Part shown: positions 33,466 to 42,707 of the stretch, one piece after another
Layout of the letters: each line of letters starts with the position of its first letter
Position numbering within the stretch: the stretch's first letter is position 1
DNA from: Acidobacteriota bacterium
Lineage (GTDB): Bacteria > Acidobacteriota > Vicinamibacteria > Vicinamibacterales > CAVVIG01
Length of the DNA: 64,000 nt
Direction of reading: 5' to 3'
NCBI GenBank assembly: GCA_003222395.1
Contig: QHWB01000054.1
Span: 7,032-71,031, forward strand
Notes under the pieces: model-generated
The model's input: only the letters and a program-made list of their open reading frames with translations
Database searches by the model: none
What the model was told of the DNA's origin: nothing
Position numbers and translations under genes: made by a program

Positions 33466-34431
33466 ATGGACCTGAAGCGGATTCTCATCACGGGCGGTGC
33501 GGGATTCATCGGATCGCACATCGCCGACCGGCTCGCGTCGGAAGGGGTCGGAGAAATCATCGTGCTCGACAACTTCGTGCGTGGACGCCGCGAGAATCTC
33601 GCCGCCGCCCGGACGCGGGCGCGCGTGACGATCGTCGAGGGCGACATCCGCGATCGGCAGCTCGTCGCCGAGACGATGCGCGGCGTGGACGTCGTGTTCC
33701 ACCAGGCGGCGATCCGCATCACGCACTGCGCCGAGGATCCGCGTCTCGCCCTCGAAGTGCTGGTCGACGGCACGTTCAACGTGCTCGAGGCGGCGGTGGA
33801 TGCCGGCGTGCGCAAGGTCGTCGCGGCGTCGAGCGCTTCGGTGTACGGAGCGGCGGACGACTTTCCGACGGCCGAGTCGCACCATCACTACGGCAACCGC
33901 ACGATTTACGGCGCGGCGAAGTCGTTCAACGAAGGGCTGCTGCGCAGCTTCAACGAGATGTACGGCTTGAACTACGTCGCCCTGCGCTATTTCAACGCGT
34001 ACGGGCCGCGGATGGACATCTTCGGCGCGTACACCGAAGTCTTCATCCGCTGGATGAACAACATCGCGGAAGGCCGCCCGCCCGTCATCTTCGGCGACGG
34101 CAGTCAGACGATGGACTTCGTCCATGTGAAGGACATCGCGCGGGCGAACGTGCTCGCCGCGAAGGCGGCGGTCGGCGACCGCGCGTTCAACATCGGCAGC
34201 GGTACGGAAACGTCGCTGAAGGAGCTGGCGGCGAAGCTGCTCGAGGCGATGGACTCTCCGCTCGCGCCGCAGCACGCCGAGGCGCGCAAGGTGAACCCGG
34301 TGCCGCGGCGGCTCGCCGACATCGCGGCCGCGCGGGAGATGATCGGCTACGAGCCCACGACGAGCCTCGAGGACGGGCTGCGGCAGCTCGTCGCCTGGTG
34401 GCAGGAAGAACAGCTGGCGAAGGCATCATGA
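33466..34431 (+). CDS. NAD-dependent epimerase/dehydratase (extended SDR)
   Basis: The 321-residue protein has AGGAGAC before its ATG. It carries GGAGFIGSHIADRL (NAD-binding GxxGxxG), ASSASVYG with the catalytic Ser region, YGAAK (YxxxK), RYFNAYGPRMD and GSQTMDFVHVKDIARAN. These place it among UDP-hexose 4-epimerases/dehydratases of the GalE/WbpP group. It probably supplies an epimerised UDP-sugar or a keto intermediate to the following aminotransferase, which its stop overlaps (ATGA). The precise substrate cannot be read from sequence. Confidence 0.85.
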   Translation: MDLKRILITGGAGFIGSHIADRLASEGVGEIIVLDNFVRGRRENLAAARTRARVTIVEGDIRDRQLVAETMRGVDVVFHQAAIRITHCAEDPRLALEVLVDGTFNVLEAAVDAGVRKVVAASSASVYGAADDFPTAESHHHYGNRTIYGAAKSFNEGLLRSFNEMYGLNYVALRYFNAYGPRMDIFGAYTEVFIRWMNNIAEGRPPVIFGDGSQTMDFVHVKDIARANVLAAKAAVGDRAFNIGSGTETSLKELAAKLLEAMDSPLAPQHAEARKVNPVPRRLADIAAAREMIGYEPTTSLEDGLRQLVAWWQEEQLAKAS

Positions 34432-35600
34432 CCGCGCCCCCATCCGGCGTCGTGACGCGCATTCCGATCACCGCGCCGCTCATCGGCGACCAGGAGATCG
34501 CGGCCGTCGCCGTTCCGCTGCGCAGCGGATGGCTCACACAGGGTCCAGAGGTCGCGGCGTTCGAGCGTGAGTTCGCCGAGTACGTCGGCGCGCCGCACGC
34601 GTGCGCGGTGTCGAACTGCACCACGGCGCTGCACCTCGCGCTGCTCGCGCTCGGCGTCGGCCCGGGCGACGAAGTCGTCACGGTCAGCCACTCGTTCATC
34701 GCGACCGCCAACGCCGTGCGCTACTGCGGGGCGACGCCCGTGTTCGTCGACATCGATCCCGCCACCTTCAACATCGCCGTCGCGGCGATCGAGCCGGCGA
34801 TCACGACGCGAACCCGCGCGATCCTGTGCGTGCACCAGCTCGGGATGCCGTGCGACATGACGGCGATCGTGGCTATCGCCCGGCGCTACGGTTTGTGGGT
34901 CGTCGAGGACGCGGCGTGCGCCATCGGCAGCGAGCTCCTCGTCGACGGCGCGTGGGAACGCGTCGGACGGCCTCACGGCGACATCGCCTGCTTCTCGTTT
35001 CACCCGCGAAAGGTCATCACCACCGGAGACGGCGGCATGATCACGACGGCGCGCGCCGAGTGGGACGCCCATTTCCGGCTCTGGCGGCAGCACGGGATGA
35101 GCGTGCCCGACACCATCCGCCACGGCGCGTCCGAGGTCGTGTTCGAGACCTACGAAACGCTCGGCTACAACTATCGCCTGACCGATCTGCAGGCGGCGGT
35201 CGGACGCGTGCAGCTGCAGCGGCTGCCCGAAATCCTCGAGAAGCGCCGCGCCGCCGCCGCGCGCTACGGCGCGCTCCTCGGCGACGTCTCGGGGCTGCGC
35301 CTGCCGCGGGAGCCGGCCTGGGCGCGCACGAACTGGCAAAGCTACTGCGTCGGTCTGCCCGACGCGTCCGATCAGCGATCGGTGATGCAGGCGCTTCTCA
35401 ATCAGGGGATTGCGTCGAAGCGCGGCGTCATGTGCACGCATCGCTCGCCGGCGTATCTCACCATGGTGTGGCGCAGCCGCGACGACCTGCGCGAGAGCGA
35501 GCGCGCGGAAGATCGGTCGATCATGCTGCCGCTGTACCCGACGCTGAAAGAAGAAGATCAGCAGCGCGTTGCGGCGGCGCTGCGAGGAGCATGCGCCTGA
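34428..35600 (+). CDS. DegT/DnrJ/EryC1 sugar aminotransferase (second copy)
   Basis: The 390-residue PLP enzyme starts ITAPLIGDQEIAAV, with SNCTTALHLALLALG, VEDAACAIGSE and the Schiff-base K195 in SFHPRKVITTGDGG. It is clearly diverged from the first copy at 29255, for example SFHPRK against SFYPGK. The SFHPRK and GWLTQGPEVAAFE pattern resembles aminotransferases acting on 4-keto sugars, such as those making perosamine or 4-amino-dideoxy sugars. The context of an SDR directly upstream supports a second amino-sugar branch. Confidence 0.85.
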   Translation: MTAPPSGVVTRIPITAPLIGDQEIAAVAVPLRSGWLTQGPEVAAFEREFAEYVGAPHACAVSNCTTALHLALLALGVGPGDEVVTVSHSFIATANAVRYCGATPVFVDIDPATFNIAVAAIEPAITTRTRAILCVHQLGMPCDMTAIVAIARRYGLWVVEDAACAIGSELLVDGAWERVGRPHGDIACFSFHPRKVITTGDGGMITTARAEWDAHFRLWRQHGMSVPDTIRHGASEVVFETYETLGYNYRLTDLQAAVGRVQLQRLPEILEKRRAAAARYGALLGDVSGLRLPREPAWARTNWQSYCVGLPDASDQRSVMQALLNQGIASKRGVMCTHRSPAYLTMVWRSRDDLRESERAEDRSIMLPLYPTLKEEDQQRVAAALRGACA

Positions 35601-36655
35601 TGCCCCGCGTCACCTTCATCGTTCCCTGTTACCGGCTCGCGCATCTGCTGGCCGACTGCGTCAACTCCATCCTGTCGCAGACGTTCGAGGACCTCGAGGT
35701 CCTCATCATGGACGACTGCTCGCCGGACGATACGCCGCGGGTCGCCGCAGCGTTCACCGATCCGCGCGTGCGCTACGTCCGCAACGAGCCGAACCTCGGA
35801 CACCTGCAGAATTACAACAAGGGCTTGTCGCTCGCGCGCGGCGAGTATCTGTGGCTGATCTCCGCCGACGATCGGCTGCGCCGCCCCTATGTCGTCGAGC
35901 GCTTCGTGAAGCGGATGGACGCGCGCCGCGACGCCGGCTACATCTTCTGTCCCGTCATGAAGTTCGAGGGCGATCGCGAGACCGAGGTGTACGGCTCCCG
36001 GGGGAACACCGACACCGTGTTCGAGGGGCACGACTTCCTGCGCGTCCTCGTCGAGGGGAACTCGGTGCCTGCGCCGTCCGGCATGGTCCGGCGCTCCTGC
36101 TACGAGCAGATCTCGATGTTCCCGCTCGATCTGCCGTTCGCGGCCGACTGGTTTCTGTGGTCGGCGTTCGCGCTTCACATGAACGTCGTCTACCTGGCCG
36201 AGCCGATGGTGTCGTACCGCGTCCACACGGGCAACATGACGCTCGACTTCAAACGGCGCACCGACGCGCTCGTCCGCGACGAGATTGCGGTCATGTGGCG
36301 GATGAAGGCGCTCGCCGAATCGGTCCGCGCTCCGGCGGTCGCGCGCCGATATCGGCGCGCCATCGCCTGGTATTACGCCACGCACGTCGCGTTCAAGATC
36401 TCGCGCGACTGGCGCCTCGGCATGTCGCTCGAGGACTTCGATCGATCGCTGGCCGAACAGTGCCCGAGCGAGCGCGAGCGCGCCTTCATGCGCTCCGTCA
36501 CCTACGGCTTCGTCGCGGACCAGTATTACCAGGCCGACGATGCGGGGCGCGCGAGACAGTGGTATCGGGCGGCGCTCGAGCAGCGGCCGCGCGACATCAA
36601 GATGCGCCTGAAGCTGCTGCGCAGCACCCGCGTCGCCGCGATGGTGGGCGTATGA
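35600..36655 (+). CDS. family 2 glycosyltransferase
   Basis: The 351-residue protein starts at the ATG that overlaps the upstream TGA (TGATG), with GAGGAG about 10 bases before it; an ATG nine bases earlier is the alternative. It is a GT-A fold: VTFIVPCYRLAHLLADCVNS, DDCSPDDTP, YNKGLSLARGEYLWLISADD with the metal-binding Asp pair, then FAADWFLWSAFA and VSYRVHTGNM. The tail after residue 240 is helical with a TPR-like end (ADQYYQADDAGRARQWYRAA). It adds one sugar of the repeat unit on the cytoplasmic face. Its stop overlaps the next gene by ATGA. Confidence 0.85.
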   Translation: MPRVTFIVPCYRLAHLLADCVNSILSQTFEDLEVLIMDDCSPDDTPRVAAAFTDPRVRYVRNEPNLGHLQNYNKGLSLARGEYLWLISADDRLRRPYVVERFVKRMDARRDAGYIFCPVMKFEGDRETEVYGSRGNTDTVFEGHDFLRVLVEGNSVPAPSGMVRRSCYEQISMFPLDLPFAADWFLWSAFALHMNVVYLAEPMVSYRVHTGNMTLDFKRRTDALVRDEIAVMWRMKALAESVRAPAVARRYRRAIAWYYATHVAFKISRDWRLGMSLEDFDRSLAEQCPSERERAFMRSVTYGFVADQYYQADDAGRARQWYRAALEQRPRDIKMRLKLLRSTRVAAMVGV

Positions 36656-37863
36656 CCGCGATGTGGGACGCGTCGGCCCGCGAACCGGTCGGCGTCGGCG
36701 TCCTCTATGTCGCCAATTCCGAGAAGATCGGCGGAGGCAACCGCGTCCTGATGGACATCGCCTCCGGGCTGAACCGCGACCGCTTCGTGCCGCACATCGT
36801 CACCCCCGGCCCTGGACCGCTCGCGGCGTGGGCCGTGGAACAGGGCATCGACGTGTGCTCGATTCCCGACGGCGACTGGTCGGGCCGCGGCGGGCTCGTG
36901 CGCCGCGCGGCGACGCTGGCGTGGACGGCGCGCAGGCGTCGCATCGGCGTCCTCCATGCGATGGCGCCGATGTGTTATCGCGCCGTCGGCCTCGCCGGCC
37001 GCCTGCTCGGTCTGCCGCGCGTCTGCCATCTCGGCTTTCCGCCTTCGCCGGGCGAGCTCGCCTGGAGCTTTCAGTTCGCGCCCGAGGCCGTCGTGGCCTG
37101 CTACGAAGGACAGGCGCGCGAGGTCTTCTCCGACGTCCGCGCGGTGCGGCCCGACTGCCGCGTCGTTGCGATCCCGAACGGGATCGACACGCGCGTCTAC
37201 CGGCCGGCGCCGGTCAACTGGGACACGCATCAACAGCTTCGCCGGTCGGCCAGCCACGTCGTGCTGATCACGGGACATGTGAGCGACGTCAAGGGCTACC
37301 CGACGTTCCTTCGCGCCGCCGCGCGCATCGCACGGGAGCTGCCCGACTGTCTGTTCCTCGCTCTGGGCGGTGAGACGACCGGGCCTGGACCGCTTGCGCG
37401 ATTCAAGTCATTGGCCGGCGAGCTCGGCATTCGCGATCGCGTGTCCTTCCTCGGATTCCGATCCGACGTCGCCGACGTCCTCCGCGCGGCCGACATCGTC
37501 GTGCTGCCGTCGCTCGACGAAGGACTGCCGCTGGCAGTGCTCGAAGCGATGGCGTGCGCGAAACCCGTGGTTGCAACACCGGTCGGCGGCGTGCCGGAGG
37601 CGGTTGTCGACGAAGTGACCGGGATCCTCGTTCCGCCATCCGATTCGGAATCGCTCGCGGCGGCGATGCTGCGGCTCCTCCAGGATCGCGACCTGGCGCG
37701 CCGGATGGGGAATGCCGGCATGCGCCGGGCCCAGGAGTACTTCTCGGTGAGGCGGCTCGTGACGGAGGTCGAGGCGCTTTACGAGCAGGCGATGACGGGG
37801 CCGGTCGCCCACAGGCGCTCGATGCTTGCGCACGCCGTCACGCCGACCATGCGCCAGTCGTAG
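36652..37863 (+). CDS. family 4 glycosyltransferase
   Basis: The 403-residue GT-B enzyme has an N-terminal half with VLYVANSEKIGGGNRVLMD and a C-terminal half with ITGHVSDVKGYPTFLRA, DIVVLPSLDEGLPLAVLEAM and KPVVATPVGGVPE, where the EGLPLAVLE segment is the ExxxxxxxE donor-binding motif. It is the last gene of the forward operon. Its last 85 bases overlap the end of the converging glycosyltransferase gene at 37779 on the other strand, so the two operons meet tail to tail without a spacer. Confidence 0.9.
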   Translation: MTAMWDASAREPVGVGVLYVANSEKIGGGNRVLMDIASGLNRDRFVPHIVTPGPGPLAAWAVEQGIDVCSIPDGDWSGRGGLVRRAATLAWTARRRRIGVLHAMAPMCYRAVGLAGRLLGLPRVCHLGFPPSPGELAWSFQFAPEAVVACYEGQAREVFSDVRAVRPDCRVVAIPNGIDTRVYRPAPVNWDTHQQLRRSASHVVLITGHVSDVKGYPTFLRAAARIARELPDCLFLALGGETTGPGPLARFKSLAGELGIRDRVSFLGFRSDVADVLRAADIVVLPSLDEGLPLAVLEAMACAKPVVATPVGGVPEAVVDEVTGILVPPSDSESLAAAMLRLLQDRDLARRMGNAGMRRAQEYFSVRRLVTEVEALYEQAMTGPVAHRRSMLAHAVTPTMRQS

Positions 37864-39002
37864 CAGTCGCGCGCCAGCGCGCGCGCGCGGGCGGCGCGTT
37901 CGGCGCCGGCCGCCGGATCGCGCAGCGCCGCAATCAGCGCCTCCGCAAACCCGGCGCGATCCGCGACCACGAGATGCTCGCGGTCGACCACACGCAGCCC
38001 TTCACATCCGACAGCGGTGCTGACGACCGGCAGTCCGGCCGCGAAGGCTTCCAGAATCTTCAGACGCGTGCCGCCTCCGGTTTCGAGCGGTACGGCGAGC
38101 ACCGACGCCTCGAGCAGATGCGGCGGCATCGACGGCACCATGCCGAGCACGTCGACGCCGTCTCCATCCGCAAGCGCCTGCACGGCGCTCGTCATGTCGC
38201 GGCCGATGATTCGCAGCCGCGCGTCCGGAACGACCGATCGAAGACGCGGCATCACCTCGCGCGCGAGAAAAGTCACCGCGGCGGCATTGGGCGCCCACGA
38301 CATCGGTCCGACGTACAAGAGCGTCGGCGCCGCGTGCGGGCGTCCCGTGGGCAAATCGGCGTACGCCGCGCAGTCGACGCCGTTGGGCGCGAGCGTCACG
38401 GCGCGGGCCCCGAGCCCGCGATACACGCGCGCCTCCTCGTCGGAGACGGCGAGGACGGCGTCGCAGCCGCGCGCCGCGTCGCGCTCGCGGCGCCGCAGCA
38501 GCCGCGCCTCGTGGCGCAGATACATGCGCGCCAGCTTCGACGTCTGTTCGTCGGCGGCGCGCCCGGCGATCGTCGAATACACGTTGTGGAGATCGAGGAT
38601 CGCGCGCAGACGGGGCAGCAACCGTCGATACGCGTACGAATCGAGGTGATCGAGGTAGAGGAGATCCGTCGCGCGGAGCTGTGACTGTCTGACGAGCTCG
38701 GCCGCGACCGCCGGCCAGTAGTGCCGCCGGTACATCACATACGGCTGTCGCGCGGCTGCGGCCGCCGCGGCCCGGACCGCTTCGCGCGTCGCCGTGCGCG
38801 GCCCGACGACGACCGGCGTCACGTCGATTCCGCGATCGCGAAGCGCCGCGACGGCATCGGCGCGATCGGCGTCGGCGGCGGCGATGAGGCGCACGCGAAA
38901 ATGCGCCGACAGACCGCGGAGCATGTGAAACGTCCGCAGATGGCCGCCGGTGTTCAGCGGCCATGGCAGCTGGCTCGTGACGGCAAGAATCGAGCGCTTC
39001 AT
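37779..39002 (-). CDS. family 4 glycosyltransferase
   Basis: The 407-residue GT-B protein starts SILAVTSQLPWPLNTGGHLR, with LLYLDHLDSYAYRRLLP and LDLHNVYSTIAGR. The C-terminal half reads TLLYVGPMSWAPNAAAVTFL, VPLETGGGTRLKILEAFAAG and LPVVSTAVGCEGL. The PNTGG(D/H)...DLHN...YVG.M...PN pattern resembles the glycosyltransferases found with exosortase systems (related to the one at 56403). It is last in the reverse operon and overlaps the forward operon's end by 85 bases. Confidence 0.88.
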   Translation of the reverse strand: MKRSILAVTSQLPWPLNTGGHLRTFHMLRGLSAHFRVRLIAAADADRADAVAALRDRGIDVTPVVVGPRTATREAVRAAAAAAARQPYVMYRRHYWPAVAAELVRQSQLRATDLLYLDHLDSYAYRRLLPRLRAILDLHNVYSTIAGRAADEQTSKLARMYLRHEARLLRRRERDAARGCDAVLAVSDEEARVYRGLGARAVTLAPNGVDCAAYADLPTGRPHAAPTLLYVGPMSWAPNAAAVTFLAREVMPRLRSVVPDARLRIIGRDMTSAVQALADGDGVDVLGMVPSMPPHLLEASVLAVPLETGGGTRLKILEAFAAGLPVVSTAVGCEGLRVVDREHLVVADRAGFAEALIAALRDPAAGAERAARARALARDCYDWRMVGVTACASIERLWATGPVIACS

Positions 39003-39003
39003 G

Positions 39004-40047
39004 CTAGACCGCCTTCACCAACCGTGCGTACAGCTCGCAATACCGCAACCGAAACCGATCGACGTCGAAATGACGGACAGCCAGCATGCGCGCGCCGACA
39101 GCCATGTTGGCGTAATTGCGGAGCACCGCATCCAGCGCGGCGCCGGCTGCGTCGATGTCGCGCGAGAAGGAGGCGCCGGCGCCGCTGCGCGCGATGAGCG
39201 GCGCGAGCCCGCAGGTCGCTGCGACGAGCGCGGGCCGGCCGCACGCCACGCCCTCGACGATCGAGTTCGGGCACGATTTCCCGAACCCGTCCTCATAGCA
39301 GATGACTGTCGCATCGGCCGAGCGATAGATATCGGGCATCGACCGCCCGTTCTTCGTTTCGACCACGATGTTGTCGGGCGGCGAGAGGCGCGCGAGCGCG
39401 CGGTTCGCCGCACGCTGACTGCCCCAGTCGCGCCACAGCAGCACGATGTCGACCTCGGGCCGGGCCCGTGCGAGCTCGACGAGAAACGGAATGCCGCGCC
39501 GCGAGAACTCCGCCGGATCGGCCGGCGTGCTCGCAAAGAGCAACCGAAACCGTCCGTCCGTCGGGACGAGGATCTCAGGCTCGGGACAGAAGTGCTGCAG
39601 GTTGACGCCCGGGTACACAACGGCCACGCGATCGGCGGGAACGCCGGCCTCGATCAGCGCGCCGGCGAGCGGCTCGGTTTCGGCGGCGAACATCGAAACT
39701 TTCTGCGCGAGCTTCGAATCAAGCGCGCCGCCCGGCAGCGCGACCGTGAACACGACGGGCCGCCGGCCGACCGCGCGCAGCAGATGCCATTCGTCGATCG
39801 CGCCGAACACGTGCGTCACGTCGCCGCGCGGCTCGACGGCGGCCGCCACGGCGCGCAGCGCCGCCCACCGCGCGCTCGACAGCCGGACGACGCGGTCCCG
39901 CACGGAGACCGCGGATCGCTGACCGGACGAAAACGACACGACCGGCGCACGACCGCCGTACAGATCGCGCAGCGCCTGCACTTCGTTCGACAGCGCTTCG
40001 CTTCCCGGCTGCCACACGCCGGTCCAATAGGTCACCTGCGGCGGCAT
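39004..40047 (-). CDS. GT-B glycosyltransferase
   Basis: The 347 residues begin at the ATG of MPPQVTYWTGVWQPG, 13 bases inside the methyltransferase's 3' end; a GTG 12 bases later would give a GTGA overlap and is equally possible. The C-terminal half has RFRLLFASTPADPAEFSRRG, VDIVLLWRDWG and a donor-site region YEDGFGKSCPNSIVEGVACG ending RPALVAATCG. The N-terminal acceptor domain is short. This is a divergent GT4-like enzyme; the sugar is unknown. The next gene follows after one base. Confidence 0.8.
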   Translation of the reverse strand: MPPQVTYWTGVWQPGSEALSNEVQALRDLYGGRAPVVSFSSGQRSAVSVRDRVVRLSSARWAALRAVAAAVEPRGDVTHVFGAIDEWHLLRAVGRRPVVFTVALPGGALDSKLAQKVSMFAAETEPLAGALIEAGVPADRVAVVYPGVNLQHFCPEPEILVPTDGRFRLLFASTPADPAEFSRRGIPFLVELARARPEVDIVLLWRDWGSQRAANRALARLSPPDNIVVETKNGRSMPDIYRSADATVICYEDGFGKSCPNSIVEGVACGRPALVAATCGLAPLIARSGAGASFSRDIDAAGAALDAVLRNYANMAVGARMLAVRHFDVDRFRLRYCELYARLVKAV

Positions 40048-40784
40048 GTCACAATCCATTCGAGCGGGGCTCCGCCGCCAAACCGATCGACGAGCTCGAT
40101 GGCGAGCCGTGCCATCTGCCGCGAACGCGGCGCGACGAGCGTCTGGATGCGCGCGAGGGCGGGGTAGCGGCGTTGAACGCCTTCGAGCGAGACGAGCTCG
40201 AGCTCCGATTCGGCGAGCTCCATCTCCAGGACGTCCGGCCGCATCAGCGCGTCGTAATGCTGGTACTCGCCGGGCGCGTACGCGCGCAGCGGCGCCGACA
40301 CGATCTCGTTGATCGCGTCGAACACCAGCGTGCCGCCGGGCCGCAGCACCTTCGCGATCTGGCGATAGAGAAGCGTCCGTTCGGTCGATCTGAAATGACG
40401 AATCAACCGGAACACGTACACGAGATCGAAGGCGTTGGCGAACGGCAGGCTGAACGCGTCGCCCTGCAGCGTGCGCCACCGGAGCGACGTCCGCGCCAGG
40501 CGGCGACGGGCTTCGGAGAGCATCTGCGCGCTCGCTTCGACGAGAACCGGCATCATCACGAAGCCGTCGATTCCCTTCGACACGTCGACCGTCAGCCGTC
40601 CCGGGCCGGGCGCAATCTCGAGCACGCGGCTTGGCCTTTTCTCGCCGATCAGACGGCGGATGGCGGCGACCTGACGCGCGTGGAGCAGCGCGCCGAGCGG
40701 TTCGCGGAACCGGGTATCGACGTATTCGCGCGCGACGGTCTCGTCGCGGTACGCCTGCCGAATGGCGTCGTGCCCCTTGATCAT
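40032..40784 (-). CDS. class I SAM-dependent methyltransferase
   Basis: The 250 residues start at the ATG overlapping the stop of the asparagine-synthase-like gene (ATGA). Motif I is VLEIAPGPGRLTVD, followed by a carboxylate segment (LVEASAQMLSEARRRL), FDLVYVFRLIRHFRS and LRPGGTLVFDAINE. It belongs to the family of small-molecule and sugar methyltransferases. In a Wzm/Wzt locus it may methylate a sugar, possibly as the terminating cap, which the Wzt C-terminal domain would then recognise; that link is an inference. Confidence 0.85.
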   Translation of the reverse strand: MIKGHDAIRQAYRDETVAREYVDTRFREPLGALLHARQVAAIRRLIGEKRPSRVLEIAPGPGRLTVDVSKGIDGFVMMPVLVEASAQMLSEARRRLARTSLRWRTLQGDAFSLPFANAFDLVYVFRLIRHFRSTERTLLYRQIAKVLRPGGTLVFDAINEIVSAPLRAYAPGEYQHYDALMRPDVLEMELAESELELVSLEGVQRRYPALARIQTLVAPRSRQMARLAIELVDRFGGGAPLEWIVTCRRR

Positions 40785-42703
40785 GCGTGAACCAGGACCG
40801 GCGCCGGCGCCGCAGGGTGTGGCTGAGACTGCAATTTGTGCCATCGTTCGAGCATCCATATCGCCCAGAGTGCGTAGGAGTGATTCCTCGCGCCCGCTTT
40901 GTGTTCGTCGAACATCCGCCGAACGGCGCCGACATCCATCAGGCCGCCGACGGCGGACCCGGCGCCGAACACGTCGTCGCAAAATTGCGCCGCGTGCGCG
41001 CTCGCGATCCAGCGGCCGATCGGCGCGGTGAACCCGTGCTTCGGCATCGAGAGCAGCGGCGCCGGCAGGCGCCGCCGCGCGAGACGCCGGAGCGGCACCT
41101 TCGACGTGTCGAGCGAAAATTTCCGCCGCGCGGGAATCCGGAACGCGAGCTCGACGACGCGGCGATCGAGCAGCGGACAGCGGACCTCGAGCCCGTGCTG
41201 CATCGTCATCCGATCGACCTTCACCAGCACGTCGTTCGGGAGGTAGACCTTGAGATCCGCGTACTCCGCGCGTTGAACGGGATCGGTGGAGGGGCACCGG
41301 CGATAGGGCGCCGTCACCGATTCGTAGAGCGCCGTGTCGCGGACGTCGCCTTCGAGGCCGAGCAGCGCGCGCGCCGACGCGGGCTTCAGGAAACAGAGAT
41401 CCGCGTAGTACGCGGCCGCCGCGTCGCCCGCCAGGTTTTCGAGCACCGTGCCGAGGCGCAGCGGTCGCGGGAGCCGCGCCGATCGCGGCCATCGCCTGCC
41501 GAGCCACCCGGTCGCCGCCTGCAGCCCCGCCCCGTGAACCATCGGCCGCACGCGCGCTTCGACGGCGTGCGGACCGTAGCGGAAGTCGTAGCCGCCGAAC
41601 GATTCGTCGCCGCCGTCACCGCTCAACGCGACCGTGACGTGCCGGCGGGCCATCGCGGAGAGGTAGTACGTCGGAATGGCGGAGGCGTCGGCGAAGGGTT
41701 CGTCGAACGCGCGCACGATCGGATCGAGCACTTCGTCGAGCCTCGGCTCGAGCACCGCCGATTCGTGGCGCGTTCGGTAGGCGCGCGCCGTCAGCGCGGC
41801 GCTCGCCAGCTCGTTGTGCGCCGCATCGCTGAAGCCGACGCTCACCGTCTGCAGCCGATCGCCGAGCGTGTCGGCCATGAACGACACGACGAGCCCCGAG
41901 TCGATGCCACCCGACAGAAATGCACCGAGCGGCACCTCGCTCTCCAACCGCTCACGCACCGCCTTGCCGATCGCCGATTCGAGCTGCCGGTCCAGCACGT
42001 CGTCGGAAAGGCCGACGGTGTCGAACTCTTCGATGTCCCAGTACTTGCGGATCTCCACGCGGCCGCCGGCGGCGCGCAGCCAGTGTCCCGGCTCCAGCTT
42101 TCGCACGTGCCGGTAAATCGTGTCGGGCGCGACGACGTAGCCGAGCGACAGGTAGCTCTCGAGCGCCGACGTGTCGATGGCGCCGTCCCACGCCGGGCTC
42201 GCCGCGATCGCCTTGATCTCGCTGGCGAAGTGCAGCGCGCCGTCGAGGATCGCCCAGAAGAGCGGCTTCTTCCCGAGGCGGTCGCGCGCGACGAACAGCT
42301 CACGCCGCCGGACGTCGTAGATGGCGAACGCGAACATGCCTTCGAGCCGGTCGACGCAGCCGGCGCCGTACTGCTCGTACGCATGCACGATGACTTCGGT
42401 GTCGCTCGCGGTGCGGAACGAGTGGCCGCGCGCCGACAGATCGGCGCGCAGCGCGTGATGGTTGTAGATTTCGCCGTTGAACACGATCCACAACGAGCGA
42501 TCCTCGTTCGGAATCGGCTGGTCGCCCCCTGCGCGATCGATGATCGCGAGGCGCGCGTGACCGAGCGCCGCGGCGACGTCGTCGAACGAGTGCTGTCCGT
42601 CCGGACCACGGTGACGGAGCGTCGCCGTCATCGGCCCGATCGCCGCGCGAATCGCCGGATTCAGCTCGCCGTCGGTTGCGACCGCGCCGCAGATTCCACA
42701 CAT
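40781..42703 (-). CDS. asparagine-synthase-like glutamine amidotransferase, exosortase-locus type
   Basis: The 640-residue protein begins MCGICGAV, where Cys2 is the glutaminase nucleophile. Residues 1-215 are the class II amidotransferase domain (LRHRGPDGQ, IVFNGEIYNH). The synthetase domain follows, with the PP-loop LGAFLSGGIDS and, further on, LSGDGGDESFGGYDFR, LEVRCPLLDRRVVE and PKHGFTAPIGRW. It is longer than housekeeping AsnB and matches the amidotransferases that accompany exosortase/PEP-CTERM polysaccharide clusters. There it probably amidates a sugar acid, and a glucuronate-type sugar would fit the forward operon. The start codon follows the preceding gene's stop by four bases. Confidence 0.88.
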   Translation of the reverse strand: MCGICGAVATDGELNPAIRAAIGPMTATLRHRGPDGQHSFDDVAAALGHARLAIIDRAGGDQPIPNEDRSLWIVFNGEIYNHHALRADLSARGHSFRTASDTEVIVHAYEQYGAGCVDRLEGMFAFAIYDVRRRELFVARDRLGKKPLFWAILDGALHFASEIKAIAASPAWDGAIDTSALESYLSLGYVVAPDTIYRHVRKLEPGHWLRAAGGRVEIRKYWDIEEFDTVGLSDDVLDRQLESAIGKAVRERLESEVPLGAFLSGGIDSGLVVSFMADTLGDRLQTVSVGFSDAAHNELASAALTARAYRTRHESAVLEPRLDEVLDPIVRAFDEPFADASAIPTYYLSAMARRHVTVALSGDGGDESFGGYDFRYGPHAVEARVRPMVHGAGLQAATGWLGRRWPRSARLPRPLRLGTVLENLAGDAAAAYYADLCFLKPASARALLGLEGDVRDTALYESVTAPYRRCPSTDPVQRAEYADLKVYLPNDVLVKVDRMTMQHGLEVRCPLLDRRVVELAFRIPARRKFSLDTSKVPLRRLARRRLPAPLLSMPKHGFTAPIGRWIASAHAAQFCDDVFGAGSAVGGLMDVGAVRRMFDEHKAGARNHSYALWAIWMLERWHKLQSQPHPAAPAPVLVHA

Positions 42704-42707
42704 GTCT

